From: Melieria omissa
Lineage: Eukaryota; Arthropoda; Insecta; Diptera; Ulidiidae
Direction of reading: 5' to 3'
DNA length: 64,000 nucleotides
Assembly: GCA_963971225.1 (NCBI GenBank)
Contig: OZ020269.1
Coordinates: forward strand, 11,432,701 to 11,496,700
Of the stretch, positions 1 through 10,592 are shown one piece after another. The translations under genes and the position numbers were made by a program. Every line of letters starts with the position of its first letter. Positions within the stretch are counted from its first letter, which is position 1. The notes under the pieces were generated by a model. It was not told where the DNA came from, searched no databases, and was given only the letters and a program-made list of their open reading frames with translations.

Positions 1-307
1 GACTGCATTTTACAAATTTGTTTTAATTCAATTTCTGCCTTTGTTGGTGGTTGTTGGTGTTGGTGTTGGTTGGTGTGTGTGAGCTGCTTTATGAGCATTT
101 TGCATTATTAAAGAAAAATAATTATAAATCCAAATGACATGTCAATGGAATTCTCAGCTGAGGGAGAATGGAATATTTATGTTTTTTTGGTGATATAACA
201 AAACGACAACAACGATAAACATAAAAATTTATAGGTGGAAAGGCTGTGTTGGCAGCCTGGATGAGCGCACTTTGGCATCAAAAAAATATTAAAAATGTAA
301 GGGAGAG
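1..307. other. intergenic, nothing recognised
   Basis: AT-rich sequence with GTTGGT-type simple runs near 45-75. No coding frame, promoter or repeat terminus is supported. Confidence 0.5.
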
Positions 308-893
308 GGCTGGGTTGTGAACTGGGTTTTGTTTTTTGGCTCTAACTTTTCTCAGAATAAAGATATCGAAAAATCGAAGATACCGTTGGAAAGATAAATA
401 TAAAACGCAACTTTTTTATGAAGACGGATTACTGTTTTGATTGATATTTAACTCTCTACGTCCAATTTTCTAAGGACGTGATTTTTTGCTTTTCCAAAAA
501 AGTGGCTGGGTTGTGAACCATCTGGAAAATCCCTATTAAAGTCGGAAAATACGAAGAAAACACCCATAATTTTTTAATAAGTTGAGAATTTATTTAATCA
601 GGAGGCCTCAAGAGGTGAAAAAAGTTATAATGACGCTACTTAGGGCAAAAAGTCGCAATGAATGAAAGTGCTCAATTTTTTGAATTTTCATCCGGTGTCG
701 CAATGTTTGCATGTGAAATACGAACGCGTTCTCGCATTGGCCCACTTCAAGTAAACTCACCGAAATCGAGTGAAATTACATAAAATTACTTTATTTTAAT
801 ATATCCGTCCGTGTTTGACAGTGGTAGAACAAATGTAGTACGAAAAATAGGTGGTTTATAATCCAGCCACCTCAGTGGTTCACAGCCCAACCA
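308..893. repeat. MITE-like segment with inverted ends
   Basis: The motif GGCTGGGTTGTGAAC occurs at 308-322 and again at 504-518. Its inverted form, TGGTTCACAGCCCAACCA, is at 876-893. The 504-520/876-893 pair forms an inverted repeat of about 17 bp enclosing about 355 bp of non-coding DNA. This looks like a small non-autonomous DNA element, possibly with a duplicated left end. No target duplication could be identified, so the class is unknown. Confidence 0.4.
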
Positions 894-1855
894 CGATGCC
901 ATTTTGGAAACTTTAAAATAAACGACACTTCCAACCATAATTCGACATAAACAAATATTGCATCGTAAAATAGAATCAAAGCACTATCTAAACATGTATT
1001 ACACTGACCTCTTTGCAATAAGCTCAGTAACTTGGATAGCACTTAAAACAAAGCAAACAAGTTTTCGCAGTCGATTTTCAAACATCATGTCTGTAGCTGC
1101 CACAAGCAATACGTGTTTGTACTTCGGTGTAACCACAAAAGCAGAGTCATATCATAAGACAAACTTGACAGTTGAAAGATTAGCGATATGTCAATGACGC
1201 ACTCAGGTGAGTTTTAGGGATTAAAACCTCCGCCAAACACAAAAATTGCTGGTACAAAATATGATTTCAAATGGAATCGAGCTCAAAAGTTGTACGCAAA
1301 ACCTCTTAAAATGAAATCCTATGTGCGCCACTGCATAGGTATGAAAAAACATTAAGCAAATTTATTTCTGGACAGGTTATGGTGGTGAGGAAGAGCTTAC
1401 TTTGACTTGAAAAAATGTTAAAAATATTTAGAGGTATATAAAAAAACCGGAATTGCGTTTGAGTAATGTTGCTGATGATCAGTGATAGCCAGAATGTTGA
1501 CCAACAAAATCTGAAGGTAGATTGTTACAAAAATTAGCTCTATCACCTCAACTTAGGCGTTCGTTTCTCTGGATTGTGCTCAAAAATAAAACACACTTAA
1601 AATCTTCAATGCAGTTCTGAACTATGTGACAGTGATCTATATCGTAAAAACAAGTGATCCGTTCTTAATAAAATGTACATTACTGATGAATTACATAAAT
1701 TTTGTCGAAAAATTGGTGTTTAGACTACTTTTTAAATTGAATTATTTTCTGAGATCGAAAGATATCACCGCATGTAATTACATTATTCGACAAAGAAAGA
1801 ATGCTTCTTAAAATAAAAAAAAAATCCAGCAACATACTTTCACATACTTTTTATA
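894..1855. other. intergenic, mostly featureless
   Basis: AT-rich. It contains only the partial dispersed-repeat copy at about 1205-1345. The short open frames here (for example 958-1197 and 1626-1811) have no signal peptide, domain or splice context and look like chance. Confidence 0.4.
1205..1345 (-). repeat. partial copy of the GTGGCGTAC dispersed repeat
   Basis: Read on the minus strand, this stretch carries the same ordered motifs as the repeat at 5270-5544: a GTGGCG-type end (GCGCCACTG at the right side here), an ATTTCAT block, GTACAACTTTTGAG and a run of pyrimidines. It is more diverged and lacks a clear second end. Confidence 0.4.
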
Positions 1856-3050
1856 TACGTAGGGTGCCTTTTATATTTTTTCAATAGGGATGGTCTAGTA
1901 AGTTTTCGAAAAATCTGAGATTGCCATTGAACAGTTTGTAATTTTTTACCATAAACGTCCTTACATCATTATGATGCTGAAGCGCTATTTGTGTTGATTA
2001 CACTGACTTGAAAAATTCATCTCGGTAAAAAAATGGATTTAACTCGTCAACATTTTCGAGCATCAATGTTTTACGATTTCCGAAGTAAATTATCTCAACA
2101 ACAATGCTTCGATCGCCTTCATTCGGCATTTGGTGATAAAGCACTAACCTTCAAGACGATTTATAACTGGACGAATTTCGTTACGGTCGTCCAAAATCGG
2201 TCATTGTGCCAGAAACCATCGATGCTGTGCGTGAACTGATAATGAAAGATAGTCATGTGACATATCGTGAGATAGAGGCACCCTTGGGCATTAGTTCCAC
2301 TTCCGTGCATTCGATATTGCATGAAAATTTAGCTGTTAGAAAGATTTGTTTTCGTTGGATCCCGCATAATTTGGCAATCGTTCAAAAAAAGGCTCGTGTC
2401 GATTGGTACAAAGAAATGATGGAAAAATTCGATCGCGGTACTTCGAAAGACGTTTATAAGATCGTGATGCATATGAGCCCGAAACAAAACAGCAATCGAC
2501 CGTGTGGGTCTTCCAGTACGCAGCACATCAGAAAATGGTCGCCTGTTTCTTCGGCAACACTGGTCATGTGGCTACTGTGCCGTAAGAGCAACGTAGAACG
2601 GTCAATTTTGAGTGTAACAAAACAATTTGTTGGACAAAAGTGTTCAACGAAATAAGGAAAACCAACCGCTGACGCTGAATCATTCATCACCAGGACAATG
2701 CGCGTTCTCCCATATCGGCTCAAACAACCGCGGTCGACCAAAGCATCGATTTAATTCCATACAGCTCTGACCTGGCACCCAATGACTTCCTTTCATTTCT
2801 GCACTTCCAAAAAAAAAAAATTGTGGGGTTAACGATTTTCATCGCCAGAAGATGCTGCAGAAGCATTCAAAAACCATGTTTTGGAGGTGTATCAATAGGA
2901 GTGACAAAAGTGCTTCGACAATTGGTTTGAGTGCATTCAAAAGTGTATAAATCTTCAAGGAGAATACCTTTAAAATCAATAAAACCATTTTTGATGATAA
3001 CAAAATGCATTTGAATCCTTTTTGTAAAAATATAACAGGCAACCCTCGTA
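1856..3050 (+). mobile_element. mariner-like element, near full length but decayed
   Basis: The left end (TACGTAGGGTGCC at 1856) and the inverted right end (GGCAACCCTCGTA ending at 3050) form imperfect terminal inverted repeats of about 28 bp. Each is bounded by TA, the mariner target. Between them lies a recognisable mariner transposase reading frame with deletions and frameshifts. At about 1.2 kb it is only slightly shorter than an intact mariner (about 1.3 kb). Catalytic residues are lost, so it cannot be autonomous. Confidence 0.85.
2033..3000 (+). pseudogene. mariner transposase pseudogene
   Basis: The N-terminal half is readable: RASMFYDFRSKLSQQQCFDR (helix-turn-helix region) in the frame from 2033, then from 2206 in another frame PETIDAVRELIMKDSHVTYR and RWIPHNLAIVQKKARVDWYK. 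Where the first catalytic aspartate (GDESW in the family) belongs, the frame jumps directly from VYKIV to a later block, so that residue is deleted. Further on, the remnants SDLAPNDF (third catalytic region, about 2768-2792) and CINLQGEYL (C-terminus, near 2945-2975) are visible in broken frames. At least three disruptions make this an inactive copy. It resembles the mellifera/cecropia group of mariners; the subfamily is not certain. Confidence 0.85.
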
Positions 3051-3380
3051 TTTTCCCCTAAGTTTGGCCAAATTTCAGATTTTTAATTGAGAAAAATATT
3101 TTAAATTAAAAGAGAAGTGAAAGCCTTAGCTTTGTTAATTTTAAAAAAACATTAAAAGCGAAAATGGTCAAATCATTTTTTAATCTATATTAAAAGGTTT
3201 AGCAACTTCTTGCTAACCATGTTTTTTTATTAATTTTTTTACTCAATAGACTAAAAAGCAGAAAATATGTTTTTACGTGTTTTAATTAAATTTTAATTTT
3301 TATTTTAATTAATTTTTAGCACCAATTTTGTTGGGTTTTTTAGTTAAAGTTTTACCTTTCAAATGACATCAAAATTTATG

Positions 3381-3458
3381 GTCTCAGAATTTACCGTTTT
3401 TGATGGGGTTTTTAGTTAAAGTTTAACCTTTGACATCAAAATCGGTAAATTCTGAGAC
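3381..3458. repeat. 25-bp inverted repeat (hairpin)
   Basis: Arms at 3381-3405 and 3434-3458 are inverted copies with one mismatch, separated by 28 bp. A short direct duplication (TTTTTAGTTAAAGTTT) lies at about 3338 and about 3409. It may be the core of a small fold-back repeat; no coding role is apparent. Confidence 0.5.
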
Positions 3459-3489
3459 TAAAAATTTTATAAATTTTTTTGAATTTTGT

Positions 3490-3690
3490 CTTTGGAACGA
3501 CTGTGGCTGCTCTAAAGGGTTGACTACCCTAGAGGCCCATTGTGATACCACAATCCATTGAACTTAGGTTCGCTCACTCATTGAACCAGTTTGAGCTTCT
3601 TACGAAGCCCAGTAGACCGTAAATATTCCTATCGCTGGATTGTCTAAATTGTCAAAGAAAAAGAGACCCAAGTTAGTCTTCCTTCTTCTA
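3490..3690. repeat. dispersed repeat, probably a retrotransposon 3' tail
   Basis: It contains CCCATTGTGATACCACA at 3536-3552, repeated exactly at 28374-28390. The surrounding text (GGCTGCTC, TTGAGCTT, a run near GATTGTCTAAATTGTC) is loosely matched around 33465-33600. The style resembles 3' untranslated ends of fly non-LTR retrotransposons, but no coding part is attached. Confidence 0.4.
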
Positions 3691-5269
3691 GTTAATGTGG
3701 GACAAGAGCATAGAAGATGAAGTGGAGCAGGAGGTGGAAATCTTCATAGATACTGATGAAGTGGTGTCGTATTCTTTTTGCTCATCCATAAAAATTCAAC
3801 AGAAATCATAAGAAAGACAACCAAAATTTCATGCGTGGGTGCCAATTTAACAGTGGAATCGTTGAAACATTATTTATGGTTCTTGTCCATTTTGTTATGC
3901 TATGGGTTAATGGTTTAAGTTGTATCAAATGCGTACAGAAGTTGCGCAAAAGTGTTACATCAGCGCCATATCTAATCTTATCTTTGCTCAACTGTGGCTA
4001 CGGTTGTTGTTCTAATTCGGCCGACTATCTGCAATGTCTGGCAAATTGTAATCGTATAATACTTTATAACAATTGACTGCGTATTTTGGCTTCCTAAAAG
4101 TATGCTTTAAAAATGCTTACGCTCAGTTTTATATTAACTATTCAAAAGCCCACAAAGCTAACTGTCAATCATTTCATAATGAAACAGAATTTCAGGACGT
4201 CTGTATGCAGAATTCAAATCATTTTCTGTTGCATTCGTCTGCTGCAAATATGAACTCACGTTGTACTTTTGCAAAGTTGTCTGTTTTTATATATACATAT
4301 ATATATTTTTTTTGTGCTGAAACCTGTCACTATCTTCTGACGCAACTTATGCCGCCACATGGTCGATTGCGCGCTGTGCAAAAATTGCATTCAGCAGCGG
4401 CGCGACACAAGTGAAGCTGAAATTTTCACGCTCTTCGACACACAACTTGGCGCTGTTAGCCGTTTCCGCCAACCATCTTCTACATTTGCACCTTCGTCTA
4501 CTTGCCAACAGTACGAACATTGCCATAGCTAGACGGCTGCCATGAATGTTGCTCTGCAGGTGTCAGCTGCATTTGCCTTCGTCATCGCGCTGCATCGCGG
4601 CCGCATCTGGTTTGCTGGCAAATGCTTGGGTGGCAAATTGGAAAATTGAAAATTCATTGCTCGCGGTGGCGGTGCTGTTGCTGGCTGTCAGCTGGCAGCA
4701 ATGAAGCGCGCCTGGCAAATGCATAACGGCGGCCAATACGTCGCTGCAGCTGCAACGTTGCGTTGTTGGCAAATTCACGAGGAATTTTCATTTTCTTCAT
4801 TTGCGCTGAGTGTTTGACGTATTTGCACCGCTTCTCATTTTCTGTTGCGTAGTAATTGTCTTTGTCTTTGTTTTTCTTTTTCTTTTTGTTTTTATTTGAG
4901 CTGTTGTTGTTGTTGTTTAGCATTCGGTGTATTGAATTTAAAATAATTGCATACGATTGCCTCGTTCGCTGGCGCTGTGTTGCTTGCGCTCAGCATGGAA
5001 ATTGCGCCAATGCGCGGAATTTCATTTAACGCATTTTTGTTCTTCGTTTCGCTTGTTCGTGCGTCTCAACACATTCTTGCGTTTGACTTTGCATGAGAAT
5101 TAAGTAAAATAAAATAAATACTAAGCTGCACGTCCTCAAGCTGCTTACGGTACACAGTCGCCTTGAGAATCTCTCATTTAACTCTTCCTTGTACTAACTC
5201 TTGTTTGTACTTGAAGTTAAATTAGTGAAATGGTTTTCTTCGTTAAAAGAAGAAGAAAGTATAGGTCTG
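3691..5269. other. intergenic, no supported gene
   Basis: Moderately GC-rich islands occur at about 4340-4800. The open frames (3831-4076, 4073-4414, and the asparagine/lysine-rich minus-strand frame at 4654-4923) lack domain or splice support. A CA/CTTTTT-rich stretch at 4855-4920 is simple sequence. Nothing further is supported. Confidence 0.4.
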
Positions 5270-5544
5270 TACAGTGGCGTACAAGGGATTTCATAAGGGG
5301 GAAGGGGGTTTGCGTACCGGTTAAAAACTCACTTGAATTTCAAACCATAGTTTGAATCAGAAATTTTTGTATGTGGGTGTTGAACCCCCAAACCTCCCAA
5401 CTCCCATACTGGTGCGTCTCTACCCAGTGGCGTACAAAGAATTTCATTTGCGGGGAAGTTGTTGCGTACAACTTTTGAGTTCGGTTAGTATTTAGGGGGG
5501 TTGAACCCCCCAAACTTTTCCCTACCCTTGAATGCGCCACTGTA
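5270..5544. mobile_element. MITE-like repeat with TACAGTGGCG ends
   Basis: The left end TACAGTGGCG (5270-5279) is the exact inverse of CGCCACTGTA (5535-5544). Inside, the block beginning CAGTGGCGTACAA recurs at about 5427, so the element consists of two diverged units. Related sequence is present at 1205-1345 and 14868-15020, making this a dispersed family. No open frame is credible. Confidence 0.6.
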
Positions 5545-6029
5545 TATAACTATACATATAATTATAACAACCTATTATTAATCGGCTTCAGCCACATGTG
5601 GCCAAAAACGCATACTAGGCCAAAAAACGCACATTCGGCCAATAATCGGCTTCGGCCAAAATACAGACCGAAAGCCAAATTGTTTGCCGAAGATGAATAC
5701 ATATCGTTGATATGGTAAGATAAAACTAGCGATGTCAGATAATCAAATGGTTATGATTAATCATGTTGTTACAAAAGTCAGTTTGTGCTAATCAAAGCAG
5801 ACATAGTTCGTATCGCTGAATTGTGCCAAAATAAAACAAACTCAAACTGCAAGTTTTTAGTTCAATTCACCTGTAAAGTCACTTTATTCTCTTCGTTCCA
5901 TATCACCCTCTCGCTTGGTAAAATCAAACCTGGCTGTCAGCACCATTCCCAGCTTCGACTTTATGCTTTTTGCCCTGAGCGTGATTTATTTTCGAAACAT
6001 CCAACATCCTCCGCAAGTACCATGACGAC

Positions 6030-6469
6030 TAAAAGTATGCAATTTACAAAAAAAACAACACTGTACGAAATTTGTTTGCTCCTCTTTTTCTTTTCTTTTC
6101 TTTTCTTTTCTTTTCTTTTCTTTTCTTTTCTTTTCTTTTCTTTTCTTTTCTTTTCTTTTCTTTTCTTTTCTTTTCTTTTCTTTTCTTTTCTTTTCTTTTC
6201 TTTTCTTTTCTTTTCTTTTCTTTTCTTTTCTTTTCTTTTCTTTTCTTTTCTTTTCTTTTCTTTTCTTTTCTTTTCTTTTCTTTTCTTTTCTTTTCTTTTC
6301 TTTTCTTTTCTTTTCTTTTCTTTTCTTTTCTTTTCTTTTCTTTTCTTTTCTTTTCTTTTCTTTTCTTTTCTTTTCTTTTCTTTCTTTTCCTTTCCTTTCC
6401 TAAAAGTATGCAATGCACAGAAAAATCAACACTGTACGAAATCTGTTTGCTGTATATTGCATACTTTTA
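6030..6469. repeat. 51-bp direct repeat flanking a microsatellite
   Basis: Near-identical 51-bp copies lie at 6030-6080 and 6401-6451, both starting TAAAAGTATGCAAT. The right copy is closed by the inverse ATTGCATACTTTTA at 6456-6469, so 6401-6469 is a small hairpin element. The left copy runs straight into the TTTTC array instead of its own closing arm. Confidence 0.7.
6084..6400. repeat. (TTTTC)n microsatellite, about 60 units
   Basis: An almost perfect pentanucleotide array that degenerates to TTTCC variants at its right end. Because five is not a multiple of three it is open in several frames on both strands, which explains the Phe/Ser and Lys/Glu open frames here. None is a gene. Confidence 0.98.
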
Positions 6470-6947
6470 GGACCTAAAACTTTCGGTTTCGGCTTTGGTT
6501 TTAGTCAAATGGTAGTTTTGTTACCGAGTAATTGGCTGCCGTTTCGGCAAAAATTTCAACTTCGGCCGGTGAACCACAAAACCATAAATCATACTTGAAT
6601 TTCTCTGCTCACTGTTCATCAAACTTCAATATTTACTTTTTCTTACTGTTTACTTTTGCCACTACTTTTCTTTCTCGTCAGTTCTAAAGTTTAACCTCCA
6701 CTTTGACTAATTTATTTACTTCAACTGTGCTCTGCTGCTTCTGTGGTCATTACTCAATTTTCTTTACCTCTGCACTCTATTTCTGCACTTCGATTTCGAC
6801 TGCTGTCAGTTGCGCGCTGTCCTTTGACTCAAGAATGAATGAAGAATGAACCCACAAGTACCTTTGGCCGGTCAAGTTGAGTGTAGTCCAAACGTAGCGT
6901 TAATGGGCCTTTAAATGCCAACCCGGCAAGTCCTCCTCCGCAAATCC

Positions 6948-7151
6948 TCATTGCACGCTTAGCTTGGCACCAGTGACGGCCAGACGAAAATCAGCAGCCA
7001 ACAGGCTTAGTGCGCTTAGAAAATGTTCAAGGGCCCGCAGCGGCGAGTCGACAGCAAAATTTTCCAATTTTTCTGCTATTTGTTTTTCCGACCTAAGCTG
7101 TTTTATGTGCTCTTCATAAGGCAGCCGCAAGAAACCATTGAACGTAAAAAT
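6948..7151 (-). CDS. possible terminal exon of an unidentified gene
   Basis: On the minus strand, a pyrimidine-rich tract ending TTTTTAG at about 7153 is followed without a stop by a 67-residue reading frame ending in TGA at 6948. The translation is soluble and protein-like, with a charged helix-like start (PYEEHIKQLRSEKQ) and a hydrophobic helix (ALEHFLSALSLLAADFRLAV). Base composition is more GC-rich than its flanks. I do not recognise the family and see no upstream exon, so it may be a chance frame. No polyadenylation signal stands out downstream. Confidence 0.18.
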   Translation of the reverse strand: MFTFNGFLRLPYEEHIKQLRSEKQIAEKLENFAVDSPLRALEHFLSALSLLAADFRLAVTGAKLSVQ

Positions 7152-8897
7152 CTAAAAATAAATTAAAAAGAATTTTGCAAATTTTCTGACACATCTTTCT
7201 TTTATATATTTTTTCGCCTTTGCGTGTGTTGCGCTAATGCGACAAGTGGCAGATGTGCGCCGACTGTTTAATACCACTTTGAAGCGGTGGAGCGGGGAGG
7301 TGGAAATATTGAGCACCGGTATTTTTTCTTTTGTCGCTGCAAAGTATCAGTGAAATATTAAACTTGAAAGATAAAAGAGGGGGAAGAAAAATGATGCACT
7401 AAGGTGAGCTGAGTGCTCTGTAAGGTGTGGAATTGGTCATTTTGAGGACATTATGTTTATAGTTTAACGAAATTAAAAACTTAAACACTGTTGTTGTTGC
7501 ATTTTTCGATTATTTCGAATATTTAAAAATTTTCTAAATATTCAAGAAAATTTAGGGAACATTTTGTATTTAAGAATAGTTTAATGTAAGTCAATGATTT
7601 AATGTATTAATTTTATTTTAATTCTAATAATATTTAAGAATAATTTTCAGTAGTCGTCACTGTCTTTAATACCAACTCACCATTTTAAATATGTTAAGAA
7701 AATGGTTGAGCATTTATCATTACGCTGCTAGGCTGATAACATGTCATAGAGTAGTCTGGAAACAATGTTTTCTAGAAGCGTTAGAGATTTTCATACTAGG
7801 CAGTTAAGATAGAACTATCATATTTAGGGTTTTAGGCACATATGCTACTGATGTCCCAATGAATGAATTTGATCGCTTTATCTGAAACTTAGAAAAATTG
7901 TGCCATATACCTCTGACAAAAATTTCACAAGTGGTGCATTCCACACTTTTGTCCATCACATGGGCCGTTTTCGAGTAACGCATTTCGTACTGAGATTTTA
8001 AGAAAGGATTTATTTCAAAATGTTTATTATAATTGCCCTCTTATACCTAAGTAAAAAAGGCACAGAAAATGAGTTTGAGCAAGATCGATGATGCTATTTG
8101 TCCATAATTGTGAATTAAAAACTGATTTTTTAAGACTTTCAAGCACTCTGTGGCCATCTGAACAGATCTAAACGGATTCTATTGTAATACAAATTAAAAA
8201 ATTTATGTTTTCAATCATTTCGTTTGAGTTTTGCACAAGTCTAGTTATTTTTAGTATTTAAAAAAAATTAATATGAGGGTTTTTTTAGGGCCTGCCCATC
8301 TTTAATAAAGAAGACGTGGCATAACAAACAAATATTTTATAAGGATGCCAATCGATCTAACTTAGAGAAATAGATTTCAGCAGTTTACTTAAAAAAAACT
8401 GCAAATACTATTAATTTTTATCATTCGTTAACGAATCAAAGGTATGAAATGGGTTAACAACATATATAAACGAATTTTATTTAAATACAAAATTATTGGG
8501 ACATTTTTCTAATCACTCCGTGTCGGTTGCTTACAAATCTGGTTATTTTTAGTATTTTTAAAGAATTTTATAAAAAAAAGTCTTGTTGAAATGATATTAG
8601 AATTATATAAGCTAAACATGTAAGATCTGGTAACTTGAAATGAGATGTAATGAAGAAGAGTTCTGTTCTGTTTCTGAATCGCTCGCATACACATCGCACT
8701 GCGTTTTTACTGCTCAAAAAGTCTATGTATCAGGTTTCTTCAATGCCCATCAACTCTAATAGAGAAAGCGTGGTATGGCAAAAACAAATATTTTATTAGA
8801 AAGCCAATAGATCTAAATATAATATAGAAAAAATAAACTTATAATACACAGGTTTCTCGAAATAAAAAAATTCAAAAATTATCAATTTCTCTGGTTC
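7152..8897. other. intergenic or intronic, no gene seen
   Basis: AT-rich with no credible frames. The phrase AATATTTTAT followed by AGA..CCAATxGATCTAA occurs at about 8330-8360 and about 8790-8820, and again at about 9900-9925 beyond the mariner. This suggests a degenerate local repeat of about 450 bp spanning 8230-10020 into which the mariner at 8900 inserted. Confidence 0.4.
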
Positions 8898-8899
8898 TA

Positions 8900-9659
8900 T
8901 CAGGTGTACAACTTTGCTTCCGCCGTTTTCCGATAGGTGGCTGTACCGGCTGAGGCTGGTTGAAATACATAGATAGTAATGCCTTTAAAGTGAGTGTGGA
9001 CAGTGCCTAACGAATTGTCATCGCCGTTTCAGTGACAGTTGTTCTTGTTTTCGTATTATTCACGCTCGAAAATGTCCGTTTATGTGCCCAATTCTCGCCA
9101 TTTGCGGGAAGTTTTACTTTTCTGTTACAATTCGAAAAAAAATGCAGCTGAAGCGCATCGAATGCTCTCAGAAACTTACGGTGATGCTGCTCTGAGTGAA
9201 AGAACGTGTCGGGAGTGGTTTCAACGTCGCGCTAAAAGAACAGCGGCCACAATATCAAGAGCGACATGACAAAGTCATCCTCCAACACGACAATGCTCGG
9301 CCTCACGTCGCAAAAGTGGCCAAAAAGTACCTGGAAACGCTGAAATGGGAAGTCTTGCCCCACCCGCCGTATTCCCCAGATGTCGCCCCTTCTGACTTCC
9401 ACCTATTCCGTTCGATGGCACACGGCCTGGCAGATCAACATTTTCAATCCTTCGAAGAATTGGAAAAATGGATTGCTTCATGGATAGCGTCAAAAGAGGA
9501 CTCCCTTTTTTCGAGCCGGGATCCGAAAATTGCCGGAAAGATGGGAGAAAGTTGTCGCTAGCGACGGACAATACTTTGAATAATACATCTGTAAGCACTT
9601 TTTCGCAATAAAGCTTTTAATTTTGGAAAAAAACGGCGGAAGCAAAGTTGTACACCTGA
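8900..9659 (+). mobile_element. internally deleted mariner-like element
   Basis: Near-perfect terminal inverted repeats of about 30 bp (TCAGGTGTACAACTTTGC at 8900 and its inverse ending at 9659), each flanked by TA (8898-8899 and 9660-9661). At 760 bp it is little more than half a mariner. The transposase N-terminus and C-terminus are both present but about 200 codons between them are missing. It shares its terminal motif with the element at 51730-52241. Confidence 0.9.
9072..9580 (+). pseudogene. mariner transposase, central deletion
   Basis: Frame one (from 9072) gives the helix-turn-helix N-terminus: NSRHLREVLLFCYNSKKNAA then ERTCREWFQR. At about 9235 it jumps to a second frame carrying the catalytic C-terminal half: VILQHDNARPHVAK (second catalytic Asp), then HPPYSPDVAPSDFHLF (third, spaced 34 residues, so a DD34D mariner), then MAHGLADQHFQSFEEL. 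The family's GDE(K/S)W block with the first Asp is deleted. The tail after KEDSLFSS is frameshifted. It is inactive, but its ends could be mobilised in trans. Confidence 0.85.
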
Positions 9660-9661
9660 TA

Positions 9662-10347
9662 TACCAAATCAAAGATACGAAATCTAAAAGAAATCTAAAT
9701 GAGATTTATTAAAATACAAAATTTGTAAGACAATTTTCCTATCATTCCGTGTGAGCTTTGTAGAAATCTGGTTATTTTAAGTATTTAAAAAAAATTTATT
9801 AAACAAATATCTATATATAAAATAATAAATATCTATACATACGAGGTTTTTTCAATGCCCAGCCAGGTTAAATATTGTAGGAAAAGCGTGGCTGACAACA
9901 AATATTTTATTAGAAACCTAATAGATCTAAGTATAATACAAAAACCATAAACTTAAGATTACACAGGTTTGTTGTAGTAAAACAAAACGAATCAAAGGTA
10001 CAAAATGGGTTAACGAGTGTGTAAGCTATTTGATCCAACCATTATTCACGCCTCCTTACGATTTGTATAAAGATTTTTCTTTTGCTTACTTCATTAGGAA
10101 GCAAAGAGGTTTCTTGAAGTGAGCCACATAGATGATCCCACGCTTCCTTACAATTTGTAGAACCTCAACAGGGGCTCAGCAGAGAGAGATTGACAGACCT
10201 ATGGATGACTAAATTCATTGGATCGAAATTATGTAGCTCGCTTCAACAAATTTCAAACAGCAGCCACAAATTGGTTAGATGAAGAAAAACCTTGGTTAGG
10301 TTCTGTACTTCCTGGAGAAGTGTTATTATTTATTTATGTATAATTTC
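9662..10347. other. intergenic, degenerate repeat only
   Basis: AT-rich; carries the third copy of the local CCTAATAGATCTAA phrase described for 7152-8897. No gene seen. Confidence 0.4.
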
Positions 10348-10592
10348 TTAACCCTTTCGGGACGGAGTTTATTTTTGAAATGCAAAACACTCTCAGTAGA
10401 ACTATTTTCATGCTATGAATGTTGGGGTTAGAAAATTATATTGGATGCTCACATATTCTGAAATCATTCTTCTATGCGGGAACATCGAAATCGAAAAAAT
10501 ATTTTGCGTGAGTCGTGAGATTTCAATAATTGTTTTGAGGGGCATAAAACACCTGCTGGGACGTATTATCCCAGTAGTCCCGAAAGTGTTAA
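10348..10592. mobile_element. TTAA-bounded MITE (piggyBac type)
   Basis: The ends are TTAACCCTTTCGGGAC (10348-10363) and the inverse of TTAACACTTTCGGGAC (10577-10592). The TTAA target and CCC/CAC start are as in piggyBac-type transposons. At 245 bp with no coding capacity it is a non-autonomous MITE. The first bases resemble the left end of the fold-back at 35484. Confidence 0.65.

Noticed and set aside
3831..4076. Cysteine-rich 81-aa frame ending SADYLQCLANCN, faintly like the fifth-cysteine region of the TsetseEP family
   Set aside because: Cysteine spacing does not match, no signal peptide or intron-2 partner is present, and the flanking residues are unlike the family. Probably chance.
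5785..6598. Phe/Ser-rich and Lys/Glu-rich open frames on both strands
   Set aside because: They are produced by the TTTTC microsatellite and have no other support.
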